NCBI RefSeq assembly: GCF_965363235.1
Contig: NC_134844.1
Coordinates: 56,726,872 to 56,790,871 of the forward strand
DNA: 64,000 nt
DNA from: Mytilus galloprovincialis
Lineage: Eukaryota > Mollusca > Bivalvia > Mytilida > Mytilidae
Direction: 5' to 3'
The notes beneath the pieces are model-generated. The model was not told the DNA's origin and made no database searches. It was given only the letters and a program-made list of their open reading frames with translations. A program made the position numbers and the translations under genes. This document shows, piece after piece, positions 33,715 to 45,800 of this stretch (positions within the stretch are counted from its first letter, which is position 1; every line of letters starts with the position of its first letter).

Positions 33715-34320
33715 GTAATAATCATTTGCACCTGTTATTCTACTGAATCTTTCTTTCATTAGAATTCTCCAACCTTTTGTAAAAGGTTGACATTGGTACT
33801 GTCAAGTAATCGCTGATGTGATCGCTTTGAGATGATACTGTAGATTAATATACTCGAATTGAGGAGTTGATTGCAGAAAAGTAGGGAAGTATTGCTTTTT
33901 TGAAAAAGGATGTTTTGGAATAAAACGATATACCATTAATTCTGTTATGAGACCATATGATTGTAAACATCAAGCAGAATAAAACCATCTGTACAGTTTG
34001 ACGATGGTTTGACTTAAAAGACCCACGGTGAGCGAGTTATACAATTAAATGTCAATATTTTATCAAATCATCAATTAATGAAAATTTTCCACACGTCCTT
34101 TTTGACCCTTTGAGCCTGACTGTGAATATAATTTGCTTAAAATAACGCGAACGATGTAACTGTTTTCTCCATTTGACAAAAACAAACGGTCACTGACAAA
34201 TGTGATTTGAGGAAGTAAGTGATAACCGTAGCAATAAGAGAGCGTTTGACGCTCGTGATTAGATCAATACCATTGCTACCCTTCTGTCTATGATAAATTA
34301 GCAGGACCTAGGGTCAATTT
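33715..34320. other. Non-coding spacer
   Basis: No gene seen. An imperfect hairpin (CCAACCTTTTGTAAAAGGTTG) lies at about 33768-33788, but it has no bacterial-type terminator role in a eukaryotic context. Confidence 0.35.
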
Positions 34321-34324
34321 TCTA

Positions 34325-34440
34325 AGTGACTTGGCCTTTAAAACTTATTTTGATTCGAGCGTCACTGATGAGTCTTTTGTAGACGAAACGCGCGTCTGGC
34401 GCAAATACTAAATTTTAATCCTGGTATCGGTGATGAGTTT
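34325..34440 (+). repeat. ACGCGCGT-core dispersed repeat copy
   Basis: It shows 'TGGCCTTTAAAACTTATTTT', 'GATTCGAGCGTCACTGATGA' and a perfect GACGAAACGCGCGTCTGGCG core, followed by the 'CCTGGTATCGGTGATGAGTT' end block. Confidence 0.8.
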
Positions 34441-34779
34441 ATTTCCTTTCGAGCATTCGAAGTCATCAGTGAAATCATTGACAAATATAAGTATAAAGAT
34501 AATATTTGTTTTTCGGAAGGTATAGAGATGATCCGTTTATAATAGAACATTCATCTTGAGAAGAAATTGAGGAGTTTAAAATAGCAAATGATCACCACCC
34601 TTTACAATGCTTTATTAAAGTTTACTTATGAAATTCCAAACATTGTAGCTGTAAACCTGCTCTCAATATTGACCGATCGGAATGTGACAAGCAGACACCA
34701 CTATAAAAATAATAAAATGTTGTATGCTTGCCAGTATAGTCAAAGAGTGTGACAAGCAGACACCACTATGAGAATAAGG

Positions 34780-35000
34780 CGATGTGGTATGATAGCTAGT
34801 ATAGTGAAATATCACTTTCCATTAGGAAATATAAATAAATCATTGCGTAAACATTATAAACAACTTCTTCGCGATACGAAATGTAGGGGCATATTTCCAA
34901 AACCACCAATGGTTTCGCAAAGTGGACATCGCAACTTAACAGAAACACTAGTCAGACCTTAGAAAACTATTAAGGACTGGGTCAGGACCCCTGACGAAGC
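34780..35000 (+). pseudogene. Penelope-like retroelement fragment (C-terminal linker region)
   Basis: The frame ending at 34962 contains SLRKHYKQLLRDTKCRGIFP followed by KPPMVSQ and NLTETLVRP. That order matches the region between the reverse transcriptase and the GIY-YIG endonuclease in Penelope-like proteins. Basic codons continue after the stop. The RT and nuclease parts are not present, so this is a fragment. A direct duplication of about 60 bp (GTGACAAGCAGACACCACTAT, 34685 and 34748) precedes it. Confidence 0.55.
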
Positions 35001-35009
35001 ACCAACCTT

Positions 35010-36007
35010 CAATTGATCCAATTTACATCATACAGTTTGTCCTATTCTGTACTGCAGAAACAAGATGTGTTTGGTCCTGGGGAATAGGCGTACGTGGCTG
35101 TTAAGTACTTTCTGACATTCAACCTTTTATAACACTGACCAATATTACAGACATACAATTTGGTACATACATTAAAAGGTCTTTATGCTTGAATCAGAAT
35201 ACAAATAATAACACTAAATAATTTTCCGTTCAAAGAAAATATGGTAAATTTCGGATACAATTGATGAAATGCTTTTAGTTAAAATTACTTTCATATTTCA
35301 GCTTCCGTTGTACGATATATTTAATACATAAACTGTGTTCTAATATTTCAACCACCAACTAAGAGCGCTATAATTGTTTATTCATGTTAAAGATGCCCCC
35401 AACAAAACGGTATCTGATGGTTAACAGAAAAGACAAAAAGTTTAGAAAATCGTGATCACTGGAATTTAGGGCGATTGTAAAAAATAATGATTTTCATATT
35501 TTTTGCAACAACAGGTAGCCGTATGTTATTTTTGTAACTTAAACTCGATCACTTGGGACTTTTTTATTCACTAGAAACCCTTATATTATTAATACGTTTA
35601 TACGATTAATTTTACTTTAACTTGTGATTAAAATAGTCATATAATACCTTTCAATTGTGATTTGCAAAGCAAAACAAATAGTTTGAATGCGTCAAATTAT
35701 TTAGATCTGCTCACGTTATAGTTTAAGTTTGATATTCGTTTTTTTTCTATTTCAACATTTAATAAAGACAGCACCTTTAATAAAGTCGAAATACTCACTT
35801 TAAAACCCTTTCATAGCAAAGGTTTAATTTTTAACGAAAATAATACATGAACAATCCTTCGCTTTGTACGGTGTTCATTTTATGAAAAAAATGTCTCTCT
35901 AAAACTTCTCCCATACATTTAAAATACACTACTCCTTGACTATATTATTTAAGGTTTATGGTGTAATAAATAATTATTACAATATATACATGTTATAATA
36001 CAAGTAG
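35010..36007. other. Gene-free stretch
   Basis: AT-rich; nothing recognisable. Confidence 0.4.
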
Positions 36008-36430
36008 AACTGAGAATGGAAATGTGGAATATGTCAAAGAGACAACAACCTGAACAAAGAGCAGACAACAGCCGAAGCCCACCAATGGGTCTTCAACGCA
36101 GCGAATAAATACCGCACCCGGAGGTGGTCCTGAGCTGGCCTCTGAATAAAATTGTGTACTAGTTCAGTGAAAATTGACGTCAAACTAAACATATAAATGA
36201 ACTTAAATTAAACAACATACAAGACTAACAAAGGCCAGAGGTTCCTGACTTGGGACAGGCGGAAAAATGCGGCGGGATTAAACATGTTTTGTGAGATCTC
36301 AACCCTCCTCTATACCTCTAGCCAATGTAGAATAAAGAAATACATAGCAATGCGCACAGTAAAACTCAGTTTAAAAGAAGGCCGAGTCCGATGTCAGAAT
36401 CGATCACAAAAGAAACGAAGCAAAATGATA
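36008..36430 (+). repeat. Dispersed mussel repeat, family B
   Basis: 'GAACTGAGAATGGAAATGTG', 'TGTCAAAGAGACAACAACCT', 'GAGCAGACAACAGCCGAAGC', 'CACCCGGAGGTGGTCCT', 'GTTCCTGACTTGGGACAGGC' and 'CCGAGTCCGATGTC', the most complete copy here. The 98-codon ORF starting inside it is not accepted as a gene. Confidence 0.78.
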
Positions 36431-38165
36431 ACGATAAAGTGTCTTCATGTGATCATCAGGGATGAAACAAATTATTCCATAAGATTGTTTAATATAATTT
36501 TGTTCTTCTTGTATGATAGAGATTACAAAATTGTCAATTTGTTTTTTAAATGTTATTCGCTTTTCAATTCATCAAGTTAATTTTTGTCCTTTGTCAATAT
36601 GAAATACTCACTTTTTACTTAATGTTGATTTACCCCATACATAAATAGCATAAGAGCCGAAGACAGTCATACCACATCTCCCTATTTGTATAAGGGATCA
36701 GCGCTTTGTATGTAAATTTCAATTGACCGAATTGTGATCCTTGTACCGATTTACTGGCAACACGTATCAGGATTTTATCTGTTAAATTTCATTTCATATC
36801 GAATATTTGTGTAATAAAGATCTATTGATTTCCGAGCGTTTGGAATTGAAATTGCCTGACGAAAACTTAAACTTAAAAAACCGTAAAGGTAAACATGGTG
36901 GATTCATGTAATTCACATATTAAATACTAACCGATTTTATAATTCAGATAAATAATCCTAATAGAATAGAAACATGCTAATTAAAATAAGACCTAACTGT
37001 ATGTCTTTACAAATTAAATGCCCATGACAATCGTGTTTAATTTAAAGATGTTTCAATCACACTTTTGTAATAACAAATCTGTGTTCAAAATCGGTTTATA
37101 GTTCCCTTTTTAAATTATTTACAACAAATTCGAGGTAAAATATATATGTATATATATGATCATGCTTTGATAGACATCAACTAGACAATGATAGATAAAA
37201 ACTTGAAAAAAACATAAATGACTAACAAAAAATCGTCAATCGACGGTCATGATATTGTTACAACAATGATAACCACAAATAACTGGATTTATTAATGCCA
37301 GGAAGTGTTAAATGCAATTTACTTCAAAAAACATCGATCAGCTTTAAAAATTAAAATATAATTGCCAAAACATACATTCTGAGCCTGTATTCTATCATAA
37401 TTTCAGTAAGGCATATTAACTACTGTTTTGTTATGAATTTAATGCTGTCTGGATATGATAAGAGGTATACTAGCTCATTTTAACAAATTGCTATTAAACT
37501 ATTATTTTTTTAATTGTATAGAATTTTAGTTTTATATTACTTTTCAAGAAGGACAGTTATATTTGTAACTTGTAACACAATCAACTGATCAATACCCCTA
37601 TAATTTATATTTCACTTTTTAGTTTCCTTTGTTCAATATTTTAAAGAAATATATTTTAATAGCCTGATAAGGGCGTTTTTCAATGGCATTATTGATACAG
37701 TCTATAGCTACTAATTGTGTCAAAGTGTTCTCTGGTAACTAGAACAATATTGGATATATTTGGAAAACCTACAATTTACATCAGTGGGAAGGACAGTAAT
37801 TTGTAACACTGTATACACAATCATACAAAGGGAGAATTGTAAGAATTTAAGGATTGTATTTTCTTTAAGATGTCATTAAACTTCCGAGAAATAATATTTT
37901 GAATAGAAAATAGTATGAACAGTTTCATTTGAAAAGCATAAAGTTACAGAAAGTTAAATTTATTTAATATTAGATAAGAAATATTTGTAAATGATTAATA
38001 CTTTCTACTGTTATCTGTAGTCGTTACTAAGTAAACGTGTTGACTGTATGTTAAAACATAAATAAACCAACTGATTTTTTTTGTCACATCAATGACAATT
38101 TTTTGATTTACAAATCATCCCATAGCATAATTTTTTATAACTAATGATGAAGCTTTTTTCTGTCT
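36431..38165. other. Gene-free stretch
   Basis: AT-rich with no supported gene or repeat. A (TA)n-like run lies near 37142-37158. Confidence 0.4.
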
Positions 38166-38170
38166 GTAAA

Positions 38171-38720
38171 AGGAGATTGCACAAACGGAAGGGACATTAA
38201 AAGTCCAAGAAAAACTGAGAAAACCATAACAAAATCCGAAAAAAACCCACCGAGAAGTAAAAGACTTGGACCACAAACGTTCATAACATCAAACTACAAT
38301 TGCGAACCAGGAAATAGCAATTCTACATCCATAAAAGATCGTCGAACCCGAAACAGACTTATCCTCCTATCCAAAGGCATACATGGTAAAGCCAACTTCC
38401 CATCTGATCACTGAACTGAAAGAAACATCTCGACCAACTAAGAACATACATACGGCAAACATTTTATGAGACTGTAAACAAAATCAGATATATTAAAATT
38501 CAGATTACTACCAAACACAATTAAAGATTGGAACTACTACCAGCGGATATTTTCACCAAGATTCAAACAGCAGAAGAACTAGCTAAAACTTTCAGTGATA
38601 TTGTAAAGGGTGTCCCATAGCCACCAATGGAATTCCTTGACTCACGCGCGGTGTAGTAAAATCATTGAACGATCCACCGTAAATCAAGATCAAACGAGAA
38701 AGCAACGACGCCACCGAACT
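38171..38720 (+). pseudogene. Possible decayed coding fragment, unidentified
   Basis: This stretch is A-rich but GC-higher than its surroundings, and it has unusually protein-like translations: about 60 open codons from 38171 (basic, with PPRSKRLG) ending at TGA, then KIQTAEELAKTFSDIVKGVP in the region around 38560-38620. Later frames are broken. It could be a retroelement gag-type ORF, but I do not recognise the family. Confidence 0.3.
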
Positions 38721-38932
38721 GAGAGATTTAGGTTATGACAATATAACATGCATGAGAATAAAAGAGAACACCAAAGCTGATGTACATGAATTGAAATGGC
38801 ACCACAATTGAAACTATTATATTGTTAACTTTTTTTTATCTCTTTTAGAATAAAGCTTTTTCCTTGAATTTTTTTAATCTTTTATTTATATTAACTAGTA
38901 TCATTACCAAGTTATATTGAAATAAAATTTAG

Positions 38933-39270
38933 AATGGAAAGGGAATGTGTCAAAGAGACAACAACCCGACCAAAGAGCAGAAAACAGCCCAAGGCCAACA
39001 ATGCGTCTTCAACACAGCGAGAAAATCCTGCACACAGAGGCTGGCTTCAGCGGACCTTTTAACATTAATTTATACTAGTTAAAAGCATTGAATTTGACAA
39101 AAATGTGTATGTGGTAATATAATTTAACACATTAATCCATCTTTACAATTTACAAAATCTTCTAAAAATAAGGATTTGTATGATTGCCATTGAGATAACC
39201 TTCCACTAGAGACAGAATTTGTTGAGGTTTGCAACTAGTTCATGGTATGGCCTTCAACACAGAGCAATAC
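38933..39270 (+). repeat. Family B fragment followed by family A fragment
   Basis: The family B 5' part (38933-39065: 'GAATGTGTCAAAGAGACAAC', 'CGACCAAAGAGCAGAAAACA', 'CTTCAACACAGCGAG') is followed at 39174-39270 by a diverged family A start ('GGATTTGTATGATTGCCATT', 'GAGATAACCTTCCACTAGAG', 'TGGCCTTCAAC'). Confidence 0.65.
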
Positions 39271-40424
39271 CTACATGCATATATACATGTATAGTATACC
39301 CGGTATATACGTTTGATAGTAATTAAATTATACAGGAAAACAATGACTTAAGTGGAATGTATTATAAAGTCTGTTTGTGTAGTTAGTATGAAGTATATGA
39401 TGGGTTCATTTGAATGGTATTATAAATTGGTGTGGTTATCGAAAGACAGTCCTTTATTACTTTTCAGCTTATTGTATACACAAACATGTATGGTTGTATA
39501 TACAAGCTTTATACATGAATTTATGCTTTCATATATTTTTTCAAAACAACATACAACATGTATAATGCATAGGTTATAATGTACATTAAACATAGATGCA
39601 TGCTTGTTCAAAGCTGTTGCACTTTTTTATGTACAGCAGGATCATATTTATTTGATCAGACTACACAAGGTTGTAGGTTTTGATACAAGTTATCCATTTT
39701 CTACTTGGAAATGCTGTGAAAAAATTGAACTGGGTGTCCGAGAACAATTTGATAGGGAAAGAAGGGTAATATAGGAACTAGGAAATTAGATATATTAAAT
39801 ATCAAACACCGAAACTATGTAAATTTCTAATCGCTCGCTTGCTAAACATTCTTTTCATGGATTTGTTTCTTTTAAATATTTAAAAAAATAATATCGCTCG
39901 CTAATAAAATAATTTTTCGCCTGCCATAAATCAAACTTAAAAAAATAACATATGAAAAAAATTCTATCTATCGTTACCCTTTTTTCAAAGGAGAAGAACT
40001 AGAATGATGTGGCCTAAATGTATGTACAAATATAAATGAACTAACTTATCTTTATTTTTTTTTATAAATGACGATATTTGCCATACAAAATATACCATGT
40101 ATACTTTAGAATAACATTATATTATTTTTTTATGATGCTGCATAGTTATAAAGTTCTATCGTTTTGAGTCTTGTTTTTTTGAAAATGTGTTTTGGCCGTT
40201 TATTTTCCAAAGTTATGTTGAAAGAATCCCTGAATTTTGACTAATTGCTAACTTGAAATAGGCTCAAGGTTTGATTAAGTTGGATTTTTTTTTATAAATA
40301 CGAAAGAACATGAGTACAAGTTTTAAACACTATTCCAGAATTTGGAAAAGGAAAGTCGAAAACTAGATGAAGTTGAACCTGCTGTCAGTAATTATGAGTA
40401 CTCACAGATATGAACTTAGGGTGA

Positions 40425-40665
40425 GTTGTATAAATACCCTGCCACGTCCTTTTGTGTTTTTACTGTATAGCCAGTCAAGGTCGTTAAAAACTTCCATTTG
40501 TTGTGTTTTTGTTGGTTGCTTTTTTGCTTTGTGTTGATCTGATGAGGGTAGTCTGATTTTTATAGTTTGTTCTTATGTTGTATCATTACATTGCTGTCCC
40601 AGGTCAGGTAGAGGGTTGTCGCCCTCAGGCATGTTTAGCCCCGCCACATCAAACAAGAACGTTGA
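40425..40665 (-). repeat. Dispersed mussel repeat, family A (3' part)
   Basis: In plus orientation it reads 'GTATAAATACCCTGCCACGT', 'TTTGTGTTGATCTGATGAGG' and 'GGCATGTTTAGCCCCGCC', the reverse complement of the family's distal end (compare 18170-18370). Confidence 0.65.
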
Positions 40666-41332
40666 ATAAATACCTTGTTGTAATACTTTGTTAAAATAAT
40701 GATACACATCAAAAGTTCAATTCAACTGACATCATCAAAATACTTGATTGTTCATTGATAACATATATGTTTCAAACGACAATCGGGGTTCACTGATAAA
40801 TCTTTGTACCCCTGTGCTGGCCGACATGTTTTAAGGAGGATTTCATACAAGACCTTCTCAGGAAAAGTGACACAAAACATTGGTTGTAACCTTCAAATTT
40901 ACGTTCAGTATGTTTTTGGTGTCATTTCATTGGATAGTTCAAGGTTTGATGACTACTTCATGTATGGTCATGTATATTTGTGAATTTGATATAAATGTAC
41001 ATGTACCACAAGTACAAAGACGGGTACCACTAGTAGAGCAGGATATGCTTGCACTTTTTTTTTGCGGAGGTTTTGTTGTTCGATTTCATCATAGACAATA
41101 AACAGAATGTAAAACAAAACAAAAACTTTGATCAACCCAAAAGCAATTCTCATTTGTGTACTTTATCATGATTAATATTGTTCTTATTGCTTTCAATGAA
41201 AAATATATGTTTTTCGTATTCAATGGCACCGCTTTCAAACTATTGCAATAACATTATATACAGTCTTGATTTATCTAGGATATATGATGACACTCCTACT
41301 ACATAACAATAGTATTTCTGGCAAAAACTGCT

Positions 41333-41529
41333 TACTGTGGATTCATTTATTTTCGTGGGTACCAATTTTCGTGGACTATGAAAAACTTGAATATTCATGG
41401 ATATTTAATTTAGTGGTTTTGCTGAAGTCTGCATACAAACCTATATAGAAAAATTATCATTCGTTGAATATTTAATTTCGTGGTTTGACTTTGCCCACGA
41501 AATCCACGAATAATAATGAATCCACAGTA
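41333..41529. mobile_element. 197-bp MITE with terminal inverted repeats
   Basis: The ends TACTGTGGATTCATT and AATGAATCCACAGTA are inverted copies. Inner parts also pair (TTTCGTGG with CCACGAA). Flanking TTA/TAA suggests a TA target duplication. There is no coding capacity. This is a typical small non-autonomous DNA transposon, and I recognise the end sequence as widespread in bivalves. Confidence 0.8.
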
Positions 41530-41889
41530 ATTAATAAGGCTGGTATTGATTTTATTAAAAATACGTCGTCTGTTTATTGAGTGACTAGTGACCTTAACAC
41601 AATTTAAATTATAAAATACCTATGGTGATTGCTGATATAACTTCAAAATTCAACTCCATTTGGTCACTTGGACAACTGAATGGATCTAACAAACTCGAAT
41701 ACTTATACAAAAGATAAAATATCTTTTAAAAGACACAGTATAAATCATCTGTATTTTTGCTTATGTTCTTAAAATAGTGAAATGATATAGATGGTTAAAT
41801 CGTTTCAGCTGAATGACCTTACTTTCCCCCAAAAGCCCTTATTTGTTTAATGTAGTTGGTAGTGAAAGATTCGAAATAACACGAGACTA

Positions 41890-42150
41890 GATGTATACGT
41901 TGCCAGACAATGGCTTAAATGTGAAAATCAAAAATTGCCTTAAACAAAGACAACAGTAGTATACCGCTGTTCGAAATTCATAAATCGATTGAGAAAAAAA
42001 CAAATCCGGGTTACAAATTAAAACTGAGAGAAACACATCAAATATAAGAGAACTACGACACAACAGAAACACAACATTAAAATGTAACACACACAGAAAC
42101 AAACTATAATATAACAATGGCCATTTTCCTGACTTGGTACAGGACATTTT
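41890..42150 (+). repeat. Dispersed mussel repeat related to family C
   Basis: 'ACAACAGTAGTATACCGCTG', 'AAATCGATTGAGAAAAAAAC', 'AAATCCGGGTTACAAA' and 'CATTTTCCTGACTTGGTACA' in order. A short minus-strand piece of its left end occurs near 61085-61130. Confidence 0.65.
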
Positions 42151-42419
42151 AAGAAAACTTTGATTCTGATACAAATTTTAAAAAATCAAAGGGACTATGA
42201 CCGTTTTACGTTACACTCTAAAGATGCAAAACTCTTTCCTAACCTTGATGACATACATATTGTCACACCAGACCAAGCCACAAATACTATAACATGTAGG
42301 GACAAATAAACATATACACCTCAGTCTCGGAAAACAATATTTGAATTAGTCTTTTTTAGCTTAAAACTAGTTATCTTAGACTGGAATTGTGTGACTTATG
42401 CTAGTTATTTTTTTGCTTC

Positions 42420-42832
42420 ATTCCAATGTGATTTTTTCAGTTTGTTTTTATGTTGTGCTGTTGCATCACCACTATCCCAGTTGAGGGAGGGTTGAGCGCA
42501 CACAAACATGTTAATCCGGTCACATTTTGTATGTGACTGTCATAAATCTGGAGCATGTGTTTCAGGGGTTGCCATTGGCTGTTTTCTATTATTTTTGTTT
42601 AGCCATTTACCATGTTGCTGATTTTTTCGATTTAATTGATTCACATTTTATATGTCGGAATCTTTTATAGTTGACTATACGTTTTGGGTTTTGTTCATTT
42701 TTGCAGAGGTAACAGTGACCTATAGTTGTTCATAACTATATATAGTGACAAAACATCGGACTGAAAGTTTCTATTCTGGCCGACGGTTATCAATAAGCTT
42801 AAATGACAATCATACCATATCTTCTTATTTTA
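42420..42832 (-). repeat. Dispersed mussel repeat, family A
   Basis: Minus-strand copy whose family start is at the right end (plus reading 'GACAATCATACCATATCTTC', about 42803-42822) and whose distal part reads 'CACTATCCCAGTTGAGGGAG' near 42472. Confidence 0.65.
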
Positions 42833-42839
42833 TATTGAT

Positions 42840-45800
42840 AACATGTTGGCATTTTTTGAACTTTTTAAAACTTTTATGACTTTTTTTTTAGGTGAAAATA
42901 CATAACGTTCATCACACTAACCTTATCAGGCAATGTTCTCTATAAAGCACAGTATTTTATAAATTATTTCGCTTCTTTTTTTTTTTAAGAAAGTCTTGTT
43001 AATAAGAAATTAATAAAAACATATACACTTATTTCGTATGGTGTTTTCATCTCTTTTTTATTCGATAGATATAATTACTATAAAATGATTTATATATAGA
43101 CTGAAACACAATTTTGCAAATTTAGTTTGAACATAGCACACAATTATGTTGTCTGGTACTGTTCATAGTGTTGTTGTATTAAATCAGCATCGCTGCCAAT
43201 TGTACAAGTTAGGACCGCTCATTTCTTTTAACGCAGGTTTAAAAAAAAAACCACGAAAAATAACATGCATTTCAATTCAGTTTTGGTTGGTTAATTACTG
43301 CATGATATTATACTAAAGTTCAATGTTACTTTTGTACTAAATGCTGAAGATGTATCGTATAGTGAGCAATTACAGGCCCGACATGGCAAAATTTGAAAGC
43401 ATTCAAACTAGGAAATTAACGGCCTTACTAACGATTGGTTAGATTGAAAAATAACGAATACATGTTTAATGTTTAAAAACTAATATATATTTGGGCTAAC
43501 ATGTACTTTCAATAAATACAAGGAATCTTTGTCACAGTTTAAATCCGTGTGTTTTACTTGTGCACGTGTCTACTGTACAATAACAAAGAGTTAAAAGGTT
43601 TCATGACCTTATTGTTGCTGTCCTCCTATAAATTTGACATTACCCAGCTTGAGAATAAACAGGTGATATTTGAGTTCTGAAAAGTGTAGTTGATATCGCA
43701 ACTTTTGGGCTAGTCCCTAAACGTGTATATCATATGTTATTTTATTTCTATTTAGGTATGTATATAGGGGCATTAGGTTTTTAACACTTTCTGTGATGGT
43801 TTCTGTACATTGACACACATATTTCCAAGATTCGTTTTGATTTGCGCAAATCGTATTGTGCATGAATACACTTACCAATCACAAAATCCTGTGCATAGAA
43901 CCTAAGAATTATGTTCTGACTCCACATCTCATTATTCATTGAAGGATATATCGTAATATCTTAGTAGTCCCAATATTGTAGTACGGCTTTATAAATTACG
44001 CATCTATAAACTTAAGTAGCTATTGCTATAACAAGTCATGTCTTTGGTTCATCAATGGAAATCTTATGAAAAAATTTGCTATAATATATATTATATAAAT
44101 TCAAAAATATTCGCAAATATATTATTAACGTATCGGCGAATGTTTTTACTCTTTCTGGGAACATGTGTTAACCGCAAAATAAATTAACTTAGGCACATAA
44201 TCTAATTGACATTGTATAATTTTCTTGAACATATTACTTCAAAACTTTCATATGTATATATGTAGGTACACTATCGAAGTTAACTTTTATAACACGTGGT
44301 TCCTAGTGACCAATAAAAACGGGTTTTGAATTTAACTCTGGTTTATTATCGAAGGGTTTATATCTTATCTTGTAGTTGTAGTTAACGCCATGAATATTAT
44401 CAAATTTTGGATACTTATTTCTACCGAGATTGAAAACAGTTCATGTAAGATGTTTTGAATATATACTTATTTAGTAAAGATGGATATACATATCTATCAA
44501 TTTATGGGTTTTGTTCCATTAATGTGGAATACAAACAAACAAAAAAATTTATTATTGTTTTATTAAGGAAACATTGGTTACATATTTAACTTCTCTTACT
44601 ATATTTAGTATTGATGTTTGATACGAACTTCTACCACTGAGTTGTATACATCAATAGTACTATTTCTATTTTAAAAAAATGCTTCATTAGTGCTTTATTG
44701 AATGCTTAAATTTGTTTGAGGAATCTCTGCAATATGGTATCGTCAATAATTGACTTAAGTCATTCAGGAATTAGAATGCTAATATTTCAGCATAACTCTT
44801 CTATCTTCTGTCGGGAAAAAGTATAGATCTTACAATCTGGTTAATGGTTCCTACAAAATATAGATTTTATTTTATTAGTGTATAAGTGTGTCATATCTAT
44901 GATTGCTAAACATTATGGTACACCTATTATGTAAGCATATATAAATCACATACATTTTAAATTTAGACGTGCTGAAAATAATCTTAGTTAGACTCTCTCA
45001 CTTTTATTATTTTGTTTGCTTGTTTCAAATTTTGTATTTCGATGATATACAATTTTAGAATGTGTTTACATATATATTCCAAAACGCGTCATTCACATGA
45101 AAATTGATCTGGTATTCTTTTAAAAATTGCCAAAGATTTTACTGCCATTGATAATTAAGACATTAACATCATATACTATGTAGTAAATGTAATCACATTG
45201 TTCAGGCCTGCTTCACTTAACGGAAACAATGTTTAAAAAGAATATAATTGATTTAATAAGAGATCAAACCATGTACTTAACTTGTGAATATTGATCAGCC
45301 ATATTACTATTATGACACCGACATTCTAGATTGGATTGATATTAACGTTTCAGAATGTAAAATTCCATCGTGTTATAAAAGAGGGTCGGATTGCATATGT
45401 ATATCTGTAATTTTAGTCAATTATCATGAATTTCTGTTTGTTGTAGAATCTGGTAGTATCAAATTAAAAAATATTTTTTTTTTTTTAGAAAAATGATATA
45501 CAGAACGTATTATATATGTTAAAGTGATATTTGGTATAATCAAGGTAATTTTATAATCATACTTTATTTTAAAGAATTGGCAGTGTTTGTCATGTCATGT
45601 TTGTCACTGAATCATTCACATCGAGTCATGGTTCAAAGGTCATATACATTTTTTTAAACTGTACTTAACATTGAAGTTGAAATACTTTTACGATTTATAT
45701 ATTAACTAGACATTTATACATCATATCACTTAATCTCTGTATCGTGTGAGCTCAACGTTTACAGACTAATGAATTATGGTATTGACTGTTTCTAATTGTT

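Noticed and set aside
33768..33788. Hairpin resembling a bacterial rho-independent terminator
   Set aside because: All other evidence points to eukaryotic nuclear DNA, where such a hairpin has no terminator meaning.
41887..42174. 95-codon minus-strand hydrophobic ORF
   Set aside because: It lies exactly over a dispersed repeat copy and has no family resemblance.
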